Notes: generated by a model from the sequence alone, not told the origin. DNA of 47,549 nt from a bacterium (GCA_022844005.1 JALHMN010000014.1:1-47549), one strand, 5' to 3'. Numbered from the stretch's first letter, positions 1 through 9,894 are shown. Program-made: numbers and translations.

Positions 1-168
1 GTCGGCGTGCTTCATCTCGCCGATCGATTCTTCGTAAATCTTCTTGCCGAGGCGGTCGAAGCCCCAGTGCTTCATCATGCGGGCGTGCAGGAAATACTGG
101 TTGATCGCCGTCAGCTCGTTTTTCAGGAGCTTGTTGAGTTCGGCGATGATCTGCGGGTTGCCCTTCAT
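1..168 (-). CDS. bfr: Bacterioferritin, N-terminal part (cut by window edge)
   Basis: Only the first 56 codons are in the window. The protein begins [20 protein letters not shown] and continues with the [16 protein letters not shown] helix, the usual first helix of bacterioferritin, a 24-subunit haem-containing iron-storage cage. The Glu in KNELTAINQ is expected to be the first ferroxidase ligand. The start is supported by a strong AAGGAGG ribosome site 5 bases upstream on the minus strand. It is divergent from sodB, so iron storage and superoxide defence share one intergenic region. Identification is confident; the rest lies outside. Confidence 0.92.
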   Translation of the reverse strand, partial: MKGNPQIIAELNKLLKNELTAINQYFLHARMMKHWGFDRLGKKIYEESIGEMKHAD

Positions 169-496
169 GGCAAACCTCCTTGTTTGGATAAGACGGTCCT
201 CACAGATACTCGCCGATTCAGGTGACGCAACCTCAGAGTGAGCGACTGAGAAACGTTCGCTGAATAAATCGCGCGTGACGCTTCGAAGCCCAGCGAGTGC
301 GAACGACTTGCCACGATTCTGGCGCTTGCGCGCTCGCCGGAGGCCGCCGCCGATCCCACACGGCGAATCGGGGCTTTAGGATTTTGCGGGAAAAATCGTA
401 GCGCCATCGCAACGCGCAACGTCATAAGGTGAGGTGCGTTCATGTCGGACGCCGCCCGCCCGGGACGATCCGGGCCAGCCAGCTAAGGATAGCGTT
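169..496. other. Divergent intergenic region between bfr and sodB
   Basis: This stretch of 328 bases holds no convincing gene. It must contain the divergent promoters for bfr and sodB. An AAGGA ribosome site lies about 8 bases before the sodB ATG. I could not pick a Fur or OxyR box with confidence. Confidence 0.5.
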
Positions 497-1093
497 ATGT
501 CCAATTTCACTCTTCCGAAACTCCCCTATGCCGATGACGCGCTTGCGCCGGTGATTTCGGCCAACACCATCTCCTTCCACTACGGCAAGCATCACAAGGC
601 CTATGTCGACAAGCTGAACGAACTCGTCCCGGGCACTGCGTACGAAGGCCTGTCGCTCGAGGACATCATCAAGAAGTCGGCCAAGGACGAAAAGGGCAAG
701 GCGATCTTCAACAACGCCGGCCAGATCTGGAACCACACCTTCTACTGGAACAGCATGGCGCCGAAGGGCGGCGAGCCGACCGGCAAGATCAAGAGCGCGC
801 TCGACGACAGCTTCGGCGGTCTCGATGCCTTCAAGGCCGCCTTCAAGGCGGCGGCCGTCGGACAGTTCGGCAGCGGCTGGGCATGGCTCGTGAAGGGCGC
901 CGACGGCAAGCTCAAGATCGAGACGACCGCCAACGCCGACACCCCGATCGCCCATGGCGGCACCCCGCTCCTCGTCGCCGACGTATGGGAGCACGCCTAC
1001 TACCTGGACTTCCAGAACCGCCGGCCGGATCACGTCCAGGCCTGGCTCGACAAGCTCGCGAACTGGTCGTTCGCCGAGACGAACCTAGGGTAA
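497..1093 (+). CDS. sodB: Superoxide dismutase [Fe]
   Basis: 198 residues, the normal length for a cytoplasmic Fe/Mn superoxide dismutase that converts superoxide to peroxide and oxygen. The four metal ligands are visible: His28 (FHYGKHH), His80 (WNHTFYW), Asp162 and His166 (DVWEHAYY). Gln76 in [11 protein letters not shown] is the position typical of the iron form, so SodB is preferred over SodA. An upstream in-frame extension starting near 434 is rejected because homology begins at [11 protein letters not shown] and an AAGGA site precedes this ATG. A DUF3309 gene follows 10 bases later and is probably co-transcribed. Confidence 0.96.
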   Translation: MSNFTLPKLPYADDALAPVISANTISFHYGKHHKAYVDKLNELVPGTAYEGLSLEDIIKKSAKDEKGKAIFNNAGQIWNHTFYWNSMAPKGGEPTGKIKSALDDSFGGLDAFKAAFKAAAVGQFGSGWAWLVKGADGKLKIETTANADTPIAHGGTPLLVADVWEHAYYLDFQNRRPDHVQAWLDKLANWSFAETNLG

Positions 1094-1103
1094 GGAGTCT
1101 TCA

Positions 1104-1259
1104 ATGTTGGGCACCATTCTTCTGATCGTCCTGATCCTCATCCTGATCGGGGCGCTGCCGACCTGGCCGCACAGCAGCGGCTGGGGCTACTACCCGAGCG
1201 GTGGTATCGGACTGGTGCTCATCATCGTCGTCATCCTGCTGTTGATGGGACGCATATAG
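1104..1259 (+). CDS. DUF3309 family small membrane protein
   Basis: 51 residues: MLGTILLIVLILILIGALP, then a TWPHSSGWGYYPSGG turn, then a second hydrophobic stretch ending LLLMGRI. Two short membrane segments around a WPHS...WGYYPSGG core are the signature of DUF3309, a family of unknown function common in proteobacteria. A GGAG site (1093-1096) precedes the ATG. It lies 10 bases behind sodB and is followed directly by a strong hairpin terminator, so it is the last gene of a sodB transcript. Confidence 0.85.
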   Translation: MLGTILLIVLILILIGALPTWPHSSGWGYYPSGGIGLVLIIVVILLLMGRI

Positions 1260-1277
1260 CGGCCCATCCCGCAGTCC

Positions 1278-1301
1278 AAGGGGCGCCTTCGGGCGCCCCT
1301 T
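1278..1301 (+). terminator. Hairpin terminator after sodB-DUF3309
   Basis: Perfect 10-bp stem AAGGGGCGCC / GGCGCCCCTT closed by a TTCG tetraloop and followed by CTATTT. It lies between the converging DUF3309 and LpxR-like genes, so it may serve both strands. Confidence 0.8.
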
Positions 1302-1320
1302 CTATTTCCGGCCGCAGGCC

Positions 1321-2430
1321 TCAGTACCTGAAGGTGAGGTTGATCGAGCCGAACTGGGTAATGCGATCGCGCTGGTAGAATTCAGGGGTGCGAACGATCT
1401 GGGTGTAGGAGATCCGCATGCCGCCCCAGAGAACTGCCAGCCCAGCCTGCACTTCGCCGACGAAGGGACGGTGTCCCACGCGCTGGCTGAAGCCGTCGGT
1501 ATTGCCGTCCAGGAAGATGTTGCGGGCAACCGCCTGCCCGTCGACCCCTGCAAACAGATACCAGCCGAAGCTTCCGTCGCCGATGAAGGCGTCCGATCCG
1601 GGCAGCGCCGGCCGCGCGCGCGTGGGGCCGAAATCGTCCCGCAGGTTCTTGCCGATGCGCGCCGTGCCGCCGACGCTGCCGTAGGTCGCGACGTTGCCCA
1701 CCGCCACGGCCGCGCGCGGGATGAAATCCACCTCGAGCTTGGGATTGTTGATCAGGACGGCGCGGCCGGTGCGCCAGCGCCGTTCGAAAGTGAGGCCGAC
1801 CGTCGGCTCGTTGTGGAGCTGATTGCCCCAACCATAGGCGGGCGACACGCCGATCAGCCTATGGAAGTTGTTCTGCACGAACTCGCCGCCCGCGGCCGGG
1901 CCGATGACGCCGAGGTCGAGCTGCAGCGTGTCGAGCCGGGTCGGCTCGTCGAAGCCGGACCGGGGATCGTGGCGCTTATACGTGTACTGCAACGCGAAGC
2001 TCGCATAGAGCCAGGCGGCGTAGGGCCGGTCGTTGTAGATCGGGTAGGATACATCGGTGTTCTCCGGCGTGTAGATGTTCTGGCCGGCGGAGATGGCGAT
2101 GCGGCGAATGACGGAATCGGCCGGGGCTTCCCCCAGAAAAGTCGGAATGGTGGTCATCGCCACGATGCCCTGCGGCATCTCGGTGATGGCCGGTGACAAC
2201 CAGCCGATCCTGACGCCGCTGGTATAGTCACGATCCGATTTGACGAAGCGGTTGAAGACGTCGTTTTCGACCTGGAACGTGTAGATGCTGCGCTGTTCGT
2301 CCTCGGTCGCCGACGCACGCGGCGGCGGCTTCGACTCGTCCGAGGAGGGGGCCTGCGCGAGCGCCGAAGCGTCACAGGCGAGAAGGGCTGCCATCGCCAG
2401 CGCGATGGTCTTGGCGAGGCGGTGGTGCAT
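1321..2430 (-). CDS. LpxR-like outer-membrane lipid A deacylase family protein (DUF2219)
   Basis: 369 residues. An N-terminal signal peptide (MHHRLAKTIALAMAALLA, cleavage near ALAQA) is followed by a low-complexity linker and a beta-barrel region. The segment YTFQVENDVFNRFVKSDRDY followed by TSGVRIGW is the diagnostic LpxR/DUF2219 start, with the early Asn-Asp pair that in LpxR lies near the active site. The chain ends in INLTFRY, an aromatic C-terminus typical of Bam-assembled barrels. LpxR removes the 3'-acyloxyacyl group of lipid A; activity here is inferred from family only. Confidence 0.85.
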   Translation of the reverse strand: MHHRLAKTIALAMAALLACDASALAQAPSSDESKPPPRASATEDEQRSIYTFQVENDVFNRFVKSDRDYTSGVRIGWLSPAITEMPQGIVAMTTIPTFLGEAPADSVIRRIAISAGQNIYTPENTDVSYPIYNDRPYAAWLYASFALQYTYKRHDPRSGFDEPTRLDTLQLDLGVIGPAAGGEFVQNNFHRLIGVSPAYGWGNQLHNEPTVGLTFERRWRTGRAVLINNPKLEVDFIPRAAVAVGNVATYGSVGGTARIGKNLRDDFGPTRARPALPGSDAFIGDGSFGWYLFAGVDGQAVARNIFLDGNTDGFSQRVGHRPFVGEVQAGLAVLWGGMRISYTQIVRTPEFYQRDRITQFGSINLTFRY

Positions 2431-2466
2431 TCCCGCAGGAACGCACCGTGTGCCGACAGGTTGCGG

Positions 2467-3750
2467 TCAGCGAACGTTCACCGTGGCTGCCCGATCCCAG
2501 AGGTCGGCCCGCCACCACAGGGCGATCACCAGGGTGAAGACGATGCCCAGCGCGCTGTAGAGGGTACCGGTCGCCGTGAAACCGGCCCATTCGACCAGCG
2601 GGCCCGACAGCAGCAGGCCGAGCGGCATGCCGTAGACCGCCACCATGCGCACGCCCATGACGCAGCCGCGCAGCGCGGGATTGGTGACACGGAGCAGGAT
2701 GACCGACATCGGGATCATGCAGAAGCTCTGGAAGAGCCCCGCGCCGAACAGGACGATCTCCCCCATCAGCGGCGTCGTAAGCCACGAAAAGACCAGGTTG
2801 AGCGACAGCCAGACGAGCGTGCAGACGATCATCGTGCGCGCCGGCCGGATATGGGCGCCGTACAGGGACACCAGGATCGACCCCGTGAGGGCGCCGCCGG
2901 CAAAGCAGGCGATCAGCCAGCCGAGCCCGGTCTGGTCCATCCGGTAGATGTCCTTGGCGACGTAGGCGAGCAGCGAGCCGGTCAACGGATAGGCCGCGAA
3001 GTTGACGAGGAAGGCCAGCAGCATCACGGCACGCACGACAGGCGTCGACCAGACATAGGCAAAACCCTGCCGCAACGCCCCGAGCGCCGATGGCACGACC
3101 TCCCCTTCACCGAGAATGCGCAGGCGCCGCGTCCCGACCCCCAGGGTCAGCGCGAGGCACACGGCGTAGACGCCGCAGACCGCCACGTAGGCGAGACCCG
3201 AGCCAAGAGCCGCGACCAGGGCGGCGCCCGACAGGGCGCCGACGATGCGCGCCGAATCGGCGGTCGTCCGCGACACGCCCATGGCGCGCATCAGATAGTC
3301 GGCCGGCATGGTCTCGCCGACCAGGAGGTTGCGCAGCGTGATGTCCGAGGGACGCACCAACCCCATGATCGTGGCCAGCAGGAACACCGGCACCGGCGAC
3401 GCTGCGCCGCTCAGGAACAGGACCGCGAGGCCGGCCGCAAGGACCAGATAAGCCGTCCGCATGAGGAGCAGGACGTTGCGATTGCCGATCCGGTCGCCCG
3501 CCATGCCGAACAGAGGAGAGATCAGCGTGCCGAGGAACTGCAGCGAGCCGAACACCGCCAGCGCCAGGACAGAGCCGGTCGAAACCAGCACGAACCAGCC
3601 CAGGATGACGGTTTCCATCTCGAACGCCCAGGAGGCGAGAAGGTCGGCCGGCCACTGGAAGCGAAAGCTCCGAATCCGGAAGGGCGCCAGGGCGGGCGCG
3701 CGTGCAATGAGGCTCAATTCCTGTTCGTTCCCTCTCCCTGCGCCTTTCAT
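2467..3750 (-). CDS. MFS transporter (MFS_3, enterobactin-exporter-like)
   Basis: About 427 residues with about twelve hydrophobic segments. Visible marks are FRIRSFRFQWPADLLASWAF at the first helix, an MFS motif A-like loop GMAGDRIGNRNVL between helices 2 and 3, and a late FLVNFAAYPL helix. This layout is the MFS_3/EntS-like exporter class; the substrate cannot be told. The stop lies 36 bases from the LpxR-like start, so the two may be co-transcribed. The start is uncertain: no clear ribosome site precedes the ATG at 3750, and a TTG a few codons downstream follows a purine-rich AGGGAGAGGG stretch. Confidence 0.85.
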   Translation of the reverse strand: MKGAGRGNEQELSLIARAPALAPFRIRSFRFQWPADLLASWAFEMETVILGWFVLVSTGSVLALAVFGSLQFLGTLISPLFGMAGDRIGNRNVLLLMRTAYLVLAAGLAVLFLSGAASPVPVFLLATIMGLVRPSDITLRNLLVGETMPADYLMRAMGVSRTTADSARIVGALSGAALVAALGSGLAYVAVCGVYAVCLALTLGVGTRRLRILGEGEVVPSALGALRQGFAYVWSTPVVRAVMLLAFLVNFAAYPLTGSLLAYVAKDIYRMDQTGLGWLIACFAGGALTGSILVSLYGAHIRPARTMIVCTLVWLSLNLVFSWLTTPLMGEIVLFGAGLFQSFCMIPMSVILLRVTNPALRGCVMGVRMVAVYGMPLGLLLSGPLVEWAGFTATGTLYSALGIVFTLVIALWWRADLWDRAATVNVR

Positions 3751-4013
3751 CGGAGCGCTTCGGGCAAAATCGAAGCTGCGCTTTCACGCCATCGACTGCA
3801 ATAATCCACTAGGCATGGCGCATCCGCACTAATGGCTGGGCTCGGCCTCACAAAACCCTAATTCTAGTGGTCCTATTGCGCGCTCTCACCTGTGGAAATG
3901 AGCGTCTCCCGGTTGCGTTAGGGGCCGGCTCAGAGCATTGTGACAGTGGATGCCGTCAAGCGGTAAGTTGCACTAGAACCGCGCGCGGGAGTTTTGACTT
4001 GGAGAAGTCCGCG

Positions 4014-5822
4014 ATGGGCGGTGCCGTGAAGCGTACGAAGTTCCATTTGATCCTGATCAAGCCGACTCATTACGATGACGACGGCTATCCGATCACGTGG
4101 CTTCGGTCGCACATCCCCTCGAATACCCTGGCCGCCCTTTACGGGCTGGGCGAGGACTGCCGCAGCCGCAACGTGCTGGGCCCTGACGTCGAGATCGTCA
4201 TCCACCCGATCGACGAGACCAATACCCGGGTCCGCCCCGACCGCCTGATGGCCAAGATCGAGCGCAGCGGCGGCAAGGGCCTGATTTGCCTGGTCGGCGT
4301 CCAGACCAACCAGTATCCGCACGCGGTCGATCTGGCCCGCAAGTTCCTGAAGGGCCGCTTCCCGGTGGCCATCGGCGGCTTCCATGTGTCGGGCTGCCTG
4401 TCGATGCTGCCGGTGATCCCGCCCGAGATCCAGGAAGCCATGGACATGGGCGTCTCGATCTTCGCCGGCGAAGCCGAGGAAGGCCGCTTCGACCTCGTGC
4501 TGCGCGACGCCATGAACGGCACGATGAAGCCGCTCTACAATTACATGGACGATCTGCCGGGCCTCGAGGGCGCGCCGACCCCGCACCTGCCACCGTCGGC
4601 GCTGGCCCGCAACGAAGGCGGCATGTCGAGCTTCGACCTCGGCCGCGGTTGCCCGTTCCAGTGCTCGTTCTGCACCATCATCAACGTGCAGGGCCGCAAG
4701 AGCCGCTTCCGCACCGCCGACGATCTGGAAGCGATCGTCCGCGACAACTACAAGCAGGGCATCACGTCGTTCTTCATCACCGACGACAACATGGCCCGCA
4801 ACAAGCATTGGGAGGATTTCTTCGACCGGCTCATCGAGCTGAAGGAGAACGAAGGAATCCAGCTGTCCCTGATCATCCAGGTCGACACCCAGTGCCATCG
4901 CATCCCGAACTTCATCCACAAGGCACGCTGGGCCGGCGTCTATCGCGTGTTCATCGGCCTCGAAAACGTCAACCCGGACAATCTGCTGGCTGCCAAGAAG
5001 CGCCAGAACAAGATCACCGAATACCGCAAGATGCTGCAGGCGTGGCACACCAGCGGCGCCTCGACCTGGGCCGGTTATATCCTGGGCTTCCCGGGCGACA
5101 CGCGGGCGTCGATCCTGCGCGACATGGAGATCATCAAGAAGGAGCTGCCGCTCGACATCCTCGAGCTGTTCATGCTGACGCCGCTTCCCGGCTCCGAGGA
5201 TCACCAGACCCTGTGGAAGCAGGGTGTCTGGATGGACCCCGACCTCAACAAGTACGACGTCCATCACCGCTGCGTGCACCATCCGAAGATGAGCGACGCG
5301 GAGTTCGAGCAGGTCTATCGCGAAGCCTGGAAGTCCTACTACACGCCCGAGCACATCGAGACGGTGGCACGCCGGCATGGCGCGATCCCCGGCCGCGACC
5401 CTGCCGAACCCGCGCGCTTCATGACCATGTTCAAGATCATGTTCGAGGCCGAGGGCGTGCATCCGCTGGAAGGCGGCGCGGTGCGCATGAAGTACCGCCT
5501 CGACCGCCGTCACGGCCTGCCGATCGAGCCGATCGGCTTGTTCCACTACAAGGTGGCGAAGGACTTCTGGCGCAAGCTCAAGATCTACACGCGCCTCACG
5601 CTGCAGGGCATCGCCATCGGCCGCAAGGTCAAGAACGATCCCAAGCGCCTCGAGTATACCGACCTCGCGCTGCAGCCCGTGATGGATGATGACATGGATA
5701 AGCTGTCGCTGTTCGCCGAGACCTCGGGCGGCGGCGCGGCCGTCAACAAGCGTCGCGGCGAGGATCTCGCCCGCGCCAAGGTCGCCGCGCAGCAGAACCA
5801 GCGCCTCGCCGCCGCGGAATAG
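4014..5822 (+). CDS. B12-binding-domain radical SAM protein
   Basis: 602 residues from the ATG at 4014, which follows GGAGAAG. The N-terminal 200 residues resemble a cobalamin-binding Rossmann region (ICLVGVQTNQYPHAVDLARK, VAIGGFHVSG). The radical SAM core follows with Cys213, Cys217 and Cys220 (RGCPFQCSFC), then FFITDDNMARN, VFIGLENVNPDNL and AGYILGFPGDT, typical of the B12-binding radical SAM class. A C-terminal 200-residue extension has no motif I recognise. The reaction (often methylation of an unactivated carbon) cannot be assigned. An in-frame extension to 3867 is rejected as non-homologous. Confidence 0.88.
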   Translation: MGGAVKRTKFHLILIKPTHYDDDGYPITWLRSHIPSNTLAALYGLGEDCRSRNVLGPDVEIVIHPIDETNTRVRPDRLMAKIERSGGKGLICLVGVQTNQYPHAVDLARKFLKGRFPVAIGGFHVSGCLSMLPVIPPEIQEAMDMGVSIFAGEAEEGRFDLVLRDAMNGTMKPLYNYMDDLPGLEGAPTPHLPPSALARNEGGMSSFDLGRGCPFQCSFCTIINVQGRKSRFRTADDLEAIVRDNYKQGITSFFITDDNMARNKHWEDFFDRLIELKENEGIQLSLIIQVDTQCHRIPNFIHKARWAGVYRVFIGLENVNPDNLLAAKKRQNKITEYRKMLQAWHTSGASTWAGYILGFPGDTRASILRDMEIIKKELPLDILELFMLTPLPGSEDHQTLWKQGVWMDPDLNKYDVHHRCVHHPKMSDAEFEQVYREAWKSYYTPEHIETVARRHGAIPGRDPAEPARFMTMFKIMFEAEGVHPLEGGAVRMKYRLDRRHGLPIEPIGLFHYKVAKDFWRKLKIYTRLTLQGIAIGRKVKNDPKRLEYTDLALQPVMDDDMDKLSLFAETSGGGAAVNKRRGEDLARAKVAAQQNQRLAAAE

Positions 5823-5836
5823 CTTCCCGCCTCGAG

Positions 5837-5868
5837 CTGGCGGCGCGTGCTCTGCGCCGAGCCGCCAG
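5837..5868. terminator. Hairpin between converging genes
   Basis: Perfect 8-bp arms CTGGCGGC (5837-5844) and GCCGCCAG (5861-5868), with more pairing inside. It sits between the radical SAM stop and the dioxygenase stop. There is no strong T tract on either side. Confidence 0.45.
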
Positions 5869-5883
5869 TCTCCCTCGAATGCT

Positions 5884-6762
5884 CTAGTGAACCACCGGCG
5901 GCGTGACCTCGCCGAGCCCGTCCGCCGTGGTGGCCGAGATCGTCGTGCGCACCATCGAGCGTTCGCGCGTATAGTCCCACGGCCGGCCGCGATGGAGCAT
6001 GGCGCGATTGTCCCACATCACCGCGTCGCCCTGGCGCCACTTGTGACTGTAGACGAACTCCGGCCGAGTCGCCTCGTCGAGCAGTTGCGACAGGAGCTGG
6101 CGGGCATCGCGATCGTCCATGCCGTCGATCGCATAGGCGTGGCTGGCGACATAGAGCGCCCGGCGGTCGTTGTCCGGATTGCGCCAGTTCAGCCGCCAGC
6201 GCACCGGCGGCAGCGCCTTGCGCTCCTCGGCATTGGCAAGGTCGGGATGGATCTGGTCGCGGCTGTTGGCGTAGGAATGGGTCGCCACCGCGTTCTTCAG
6301 CCGCTCCTGCATGTCCGCCGGCAGTCGCTCCCAGGCCAGGCGCGTCGACGTATACTCGGTCTCGCCGCCCGCGCCCGGCAGCACGCGCGCGGTCAGCACG
6401 GAGGCCAGCGCCGGCGTCTTCTTGAACGAAGAATCGGTGTGCCACAGCGCATTGGCCTTGGCGATCAGCACCTGGCGATGATCGGGCGGTACGATCTCAC
6501 CCTGTTGGCCGACATTGGTCAGGCGCGAATAGAAGCTGTTGGCGCCGAGCGACGCGACCTTGGTCAGTTCCAAAGGCCCGAAGGCGCGGCTGTAGGCGAC
6601 CTGGATGTCGTCGGCGATCTCCTGATCGCGGAACACAAGCAGTGAATGCGTCTCGAAGGCGTCACGAACGGCCTTGTAGGCTTGGGCATCGGTCGCGACG
6701 TCCAGCAGCGATACGCCCTTCACCTCGACACCAAAGCCGGGTCCCAGCGGAACCAGTTCCAT
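5884..6762 (-). CDS. TauD/TfdA family Fe(II)/2-oxoglutarate dioxygenase
   Basis: 292 residues, usual for the family. Iron ligands are His108 and Asp110 (ALWHTDSSF) and His257 (RAMLHRGRPWD); Arg272 in SMVRTTI is placed to bind 2-oxoglutarate. These enzymes hydroxylate small substrates such as taurine, alkyl sulfates or phenoxyacetates with release of CO2 and succinate. The substrate is not evident. The start has a strong GAGGAGG site. It is divergent from nadK. Confidence 0.9.
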   Translation of the reverse strand: MELVPLGPGFGVEVKGVSLLDVATDAQAYKAVRDAFETHSLLVFRDQEIADDIQVAYSRAFGPLELTKVASLGANSFYSRLTNVGQQGEIVPPDHRQVLIAKANALWHTDSSFKKTPALASVLTARVLPGAGGETEYTSTRLAWERLPADMQERLKNAVATHSYANSRDQIHPDLANAEERKALPPVRWRLNWRNPDNDRRALYVASHAYAIDGMDDRDARQLLSQLLDEATRPEFVYSHKWRQGDAVMWDNRAMLHRGRPWDYTRERSMVRTTISATTADGLGEVTPPVVH

Positions 6763-6864
6763 CGCGTTCCTCCTCGCGGTTTCTTTATGGCGGGGATTTT
6801 ATCGCACCGGCACGGCACGCGGCTATAGTACGATTCTTGCATCCGAGGCATTGCTGATACCCAG

Positions 6865-7647
6865 ATGGCCGTTCGCCCCACACCCGCTCCCCGCCTCGCG
6901 TTCGTATGCGCCGCCACGCCGGCGGCACGAGAGGCCAAGGGCCGCCTCGAAATGCAGTATGGCGCCGCCACCACCGCCGAGGCCGACATCATCATCGCGC
7001 TGGGAGGTGACGGTCTGATGCTGCAGGCGCTGCATCGCAACATGCGGCGCCTGAAGCCGATCTACGGCATGAATCTCGGCACGGTCGGCTTCCTGCTCAA
7101 CACCTACAAGGAAAACGGCCTGCTGCAGCGCCTCAAGAAAGCCCGGCAGGTCGAGCTGACGCCGCTGCGCATGCTGGCGACCAACACGCGCGGCAAGATC
7201 GAGGAAGTCCTCGCGATCAACGAGGTGTCGTTGCTGCGCTCCAGCCGTCAGACCGCACGCATCGAAGTGGCGGTCGACGGCAGAAAGCGCCTGCCCGAGC
7301 TGCATTGCGACGGGGTGCTGGTGGCGACGCCCGCCGGCTCGACCGCCTACAACCTCTCCGCCCACGGTCCGATCCTGCCCTTGGGCGCCGGGCTGCTGGC
7401 GCTGACGCCGATCAATGCCTTCCGGCCGCGACGCTGGCGCGGCGCGCTGCTGTCGCGAACCTCCAAGGTCGAATTCACGATCCTCGATCCGAAAAAGCGT
7501 CCCGTCGCGGCGGCGGCCGACTCGGTGGAGATCGCCAACGTCGCCCATGTCGCGGTGACCGAGGCCAGCGACACGCGACTCACCCTGCTGTTCGACCCCG
7601 AGCACGATCTCGAGGAACGGATCCTCAAGGAGCAATTCGCTCCTTGA
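6865..7647 (+). CDS. nadK: NAD kinase
   Basis: 260 residues. The ATP/NAD kinase signature GGDG is at 47-50 ([13 protein letters not shown]), followed by [10 protein letters not shown] and the [14 protein letters not shown] segment of the NAD-binding domain. It phosphorylates NAD to NADP in the cytoplasm. The length and absence of an N-terminal extension match the short alphaproteobacterial form. The stop overlaps the likely TTG start of the next gene, implying coupled translation. Confidence 0.95.
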   Translation: MAVRPTPAPRLAFVCAATPAAREAKGRLEMQYGAATTAEADIIIALGGDGLMLQALHRNMRRLKPIYGMNLGTVGFLLNTYKENGLLQRLKKARQVELTPLRMLATNTRGKIEEVLAINEVSLLRSSRQTARIEVAVDGRKRLPELHCDGVLVATPAGSTAYNLSAHGPILPLGAGLLALTPINAFRPRRWRGALLSRTSKVEFTILDPKKRPVAAAADSVEIANVAHVAVTEASDTRLTLLFDPEHDLEERILKEQFAP

Positions 7648-8735
7648 GCGGCAAGGACACCTCCTTCAAGCCCGAGAAGAAGAGGATCATCGGCCACGAG
7701 GGCTGGCAGCCTCTCGCGCTGGCGCTCGTCATCGGCACGGCGGGCGGCTTCGTCTTCGACTGGCTGCGCATGCCGCTCGCCTGGATGCTGGGCGCCTGCG
7801 TCTTCTCCACGGTGGCCGCTTTCCTCGGCCTGCGCGTCGGCATGCGGGTGCGGCTGCGCCAGGGCATGATCATCATCCTGGGCGTGCTGCTGGGCTCGGG
7901 CTTCACGCCGGAACTCGTGCAGCGGCTGGGCGAATGGGCCGTCAGCCTCTGTGTCCTCACCGGCATGACCATGACCGGCGCCACGCTCTGCTACGCCTGG
8001 CTGCGGCGCGTCACCGACTGGGACAAGGTCACCTGCTACTTCGCCGCCATGCCGGGCGGGCTGAACGACATGACCATCATGGGCGGCGCCATGGGCGGCC
8101 AGGAGCGCGCGATTGCGCTCGCCCACGCGCTGCGCATCCTGACCGTCGTCCTCACGATCCCGGTCTGGTACCGGCTGGTGAACGGCGCGCAGACCAGCGT
8201 GCTGACCATGGTCCATGGACCGACGGGCAACGACTGGAAGGATTATGCCGTGCTGATCGGCTGCGGCGTGATCGGAGCGATCGTCGGCCGCCTGCTGCGC
8301 CTGCCCGCCAGCTTCATGATGGGGCCGATGATCGTGAGCGCCATCGCGCATCTCGGCGGACTCACAAGCTCCCAGCCCCCGGGCTTCCTGGTCGCGGCGG
8401 CGCAGGTCGTGGTCGGCACCGGCATCGGCTGCCGCTTCGTCGGCACCAACTTCGACAGACTGCACAAGGAGATGGCAGCCTCCATCGGCGCCGCCTTCAT
8501 CCTCATCGCCTGCGCCGTCGGCTTCGCCGAGATCACCGTGGCGCTGACCGGCCTCAACCTCGACGCCACCGTCCTGAGCTACGCCCCGGGCGGCTTCGCC
8601 GAGATGAGCCTGATCGGTCTGGCGCTGGGCATCGAAATCGCCATGGTGGCGACCCACCATCTGTTCCGGCTGTTCCTGATCATCATCACCGGACCGATCG
8701 TCTTCCGGACGATCCTGGGACGCGCGCGCCGCTGA
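7644..8735 (+). CDS. AbrB family putative membrane transport/regulatory protein
   Basis: About 363 residues if translation begins at the TTG at 7644, which overlaps the nadK TGA (TTGA) and follows AAGGAG at 7627-7632. The protein has two repeated halves of hydrophobic helices: [20 protein letters not shown] early and [20 protein letters not shown] late. Together with [12 protein letters not shown] and [12 protein letters not shown], these PGG motifs are the marks of the AbrB/'ammonia monooxygenase' membrane family. E. coli AbrB is described only as a putative regulator; transport is plausible. No other start fits the expected N-terminus. Confidence 0.85.
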   Translation: MSGKDTSFKPEKKRIIGHEGWQPLALALVIGTAGGFVFDWLRMPLAWMLGACVFSTVAAFLGLRVGMRVRLRQGMIIILGVLLGSGFTPELVQRLGEWAVSLCVLTGMTMTGATLCYAWLRRVTDWDKVTCYFAAMPGGLNDMTIMGGAMGGQERAIALAHALRILTVVLTIPVWYRLVNGAQTSVLTMVHGPTGNDWKDYAVLIGCGVIGAIVGRLLRLPASFMMGPMIVSAIAHLGGLTSSQPPGFLVAAAQVVVGTGIGCRFVGTNFDRLHKEMAASIGAAFILIACAVGFAEITVALTGLNLDATVLSYAPGGFAEMSLIGLALGIEIAMVATHHLFRLFLIIITGPIVFRTILGRARR

Positions 8736-9072
8736 TCGGCCTCCCCGCGGTATCCAGGTACCTGCCGCTGAACACCCCAAAAGTCATTTCATTTATTTCG
8801 TTTGTTTCGGTTATTTCGATTGTGCCTCCCGCGATACCGCCGCGGCACACCCCAACAGAGCCGGGCTTTCGCATATGAGGTAAGGGTCCCTCACTGCGTT
8901 CGGGATGACACCGTTTGTTTGATCGGCGCACTGCGCAAATCCCAACACAATTGTCACCCCGAACGCAGTGAGGGACCTTTCGCTTTCTTAGAAGGGCCAA
9001 CTCCTCCAACCCTTCTGAGCCATCTGCGATTGCCTTGCCCAGCAGAGGGGCGCCGCTCCAAACCCGGACGCG
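8736..9072. repeat. Intergenic repeat pair (palindromic REP-like)
   Basis: 337 bases without a gene. It holds two facing 25-bp copies, 8885-8909 and 8953-8977, matching 24 of 25 bases as an inverted repeat (core GTCCCTCACTGCGTTCGGG). They are separated by 43 bases. An A/T-rich degenerate run (repeats of ATTTCG/GTTTCG) at 8787-8820 precedes them. Such sequences read as CHPERSEGP or VPHCVR in spurious ORFs and are dispersed genomic repeats in many bacteria. Confidence 0.75.
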
Positions 9073-9894
9073 CTAGGCCCGTACCGTAATCCCGCCGTCG
9101 ACCACCAGCAGGTGGCCGTTCACATAGGACGATTGATCCGAGGCGAGGAACAAGGCGGCGTTGGCGGTGTCCCAGCCGGTGCCCATCTTGCCGGTCGGCG
9201 AGGCGCGGTCGCGAATCTCGATCATCTTCTCATAGGCCTGGTTATGGTCCTTCTCGCTCTTGGCATACTGCTCGGCCAGGAAGTCGATCATCGGCGTGTG
9301 CATCAGGCCGGGCAGGATCGCGTTGCAGCGGATGCCCTTCTCGGCGTACTGCGAAGCGATCGCCATGGTGAGCGAGTTCACCGCGCCCTTGCTCGCATTG
9401 TAGGCCAGGTAGGAAATCCCCTTCGGGCTGCGGATCGAGGCGATCGAGCTCACGTTCACGATCGCGCCCCTGCCCTGCGCCTCCATGATCGGCAGCACAT
9501 GCTTGGCGGTGAGGAAGAAGCTCTTCACGTTGACGTCGAACACGCGGTGCCACTCATCCTCGCTGAGCTCGACCGGCCCGCCCTGCGAGCCGATGCCGAC
9601 ATTGTTGTCGAGAATGTCGACCCGGCCCCACTTCGCCATGCAGGCGTCGACCATGGCCTTCACGTCGGCATTGCTCGAGGCGTTGGCCTCGTGCGCGATC
9701 GCAAAGCCGGGACCGATTTCCTTCTCGATCAGCCCCACCGTCTCCTCGGCGGCGGCCCGCTTGAGATCGACGCAGAACACCCTGGCGCCCTCGCGCGCGA
9801 AGGTGATCGCCGTGCACTTGCCGTTGCCCCAGCCCGGCCCGCTCGAGCCCGCCCCGACGACGATCGCCACCCTGTCCTTCAGCTTGCCTGACAT
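9073..9894 (-). CDS. SDR family oxidoreductase
   Basis: 273 residues. The nucleotide-binding loop is GAGSSGPGWGNG (14-25), longer than the usual TGxxxGxG; NNVGIGS matches the NNAG motif. The catalytic triad is Ser149 or Ser150 (VNVSS), Tyr165 and Lys169 (YNASK). The C-terminus VNGHLLVVDGG is typical of classical SDRs related to 3-oxoacyl-ACP reductase. Substrate unknown. The start at 9894 matches the family N-terminus (MSGKLKDRVAIV); an ATG at 9915 with a GGAGAGG site is a real alternative. Confidence 0.9.
   Translation of the reverse strand: MSGKLKDRVAIVVGAGSSGPGWGNGKCTAITFAREGARVFCVDLKRAAAEETVGLIEKEIGPGFAIAHEANASSNADVKAMVDACMAKWGRVDILDNNVGIGSQGGPVELSEDEWHRVFDVNVKSFFLTAKHVLPIMEAQGRGAIVNVSSIASIRSPKGISYLAYNASKGAVNSLTMAIASQYAEKGIRCNAILPGLMHTPMIDFLAEQYAKSEKDHNQAYEKMIEIRDRASPTGKMGTGWDTANAALFLASDQSSYVNGHLLVVDGGITVRA

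Noticed and set aside
2422..3804. Long plus-strand frame opposite the MFS gene
   Set aside because: Charged low-complexity translation with no motif; shadow of the GC-rich minus-strand transporter gene.
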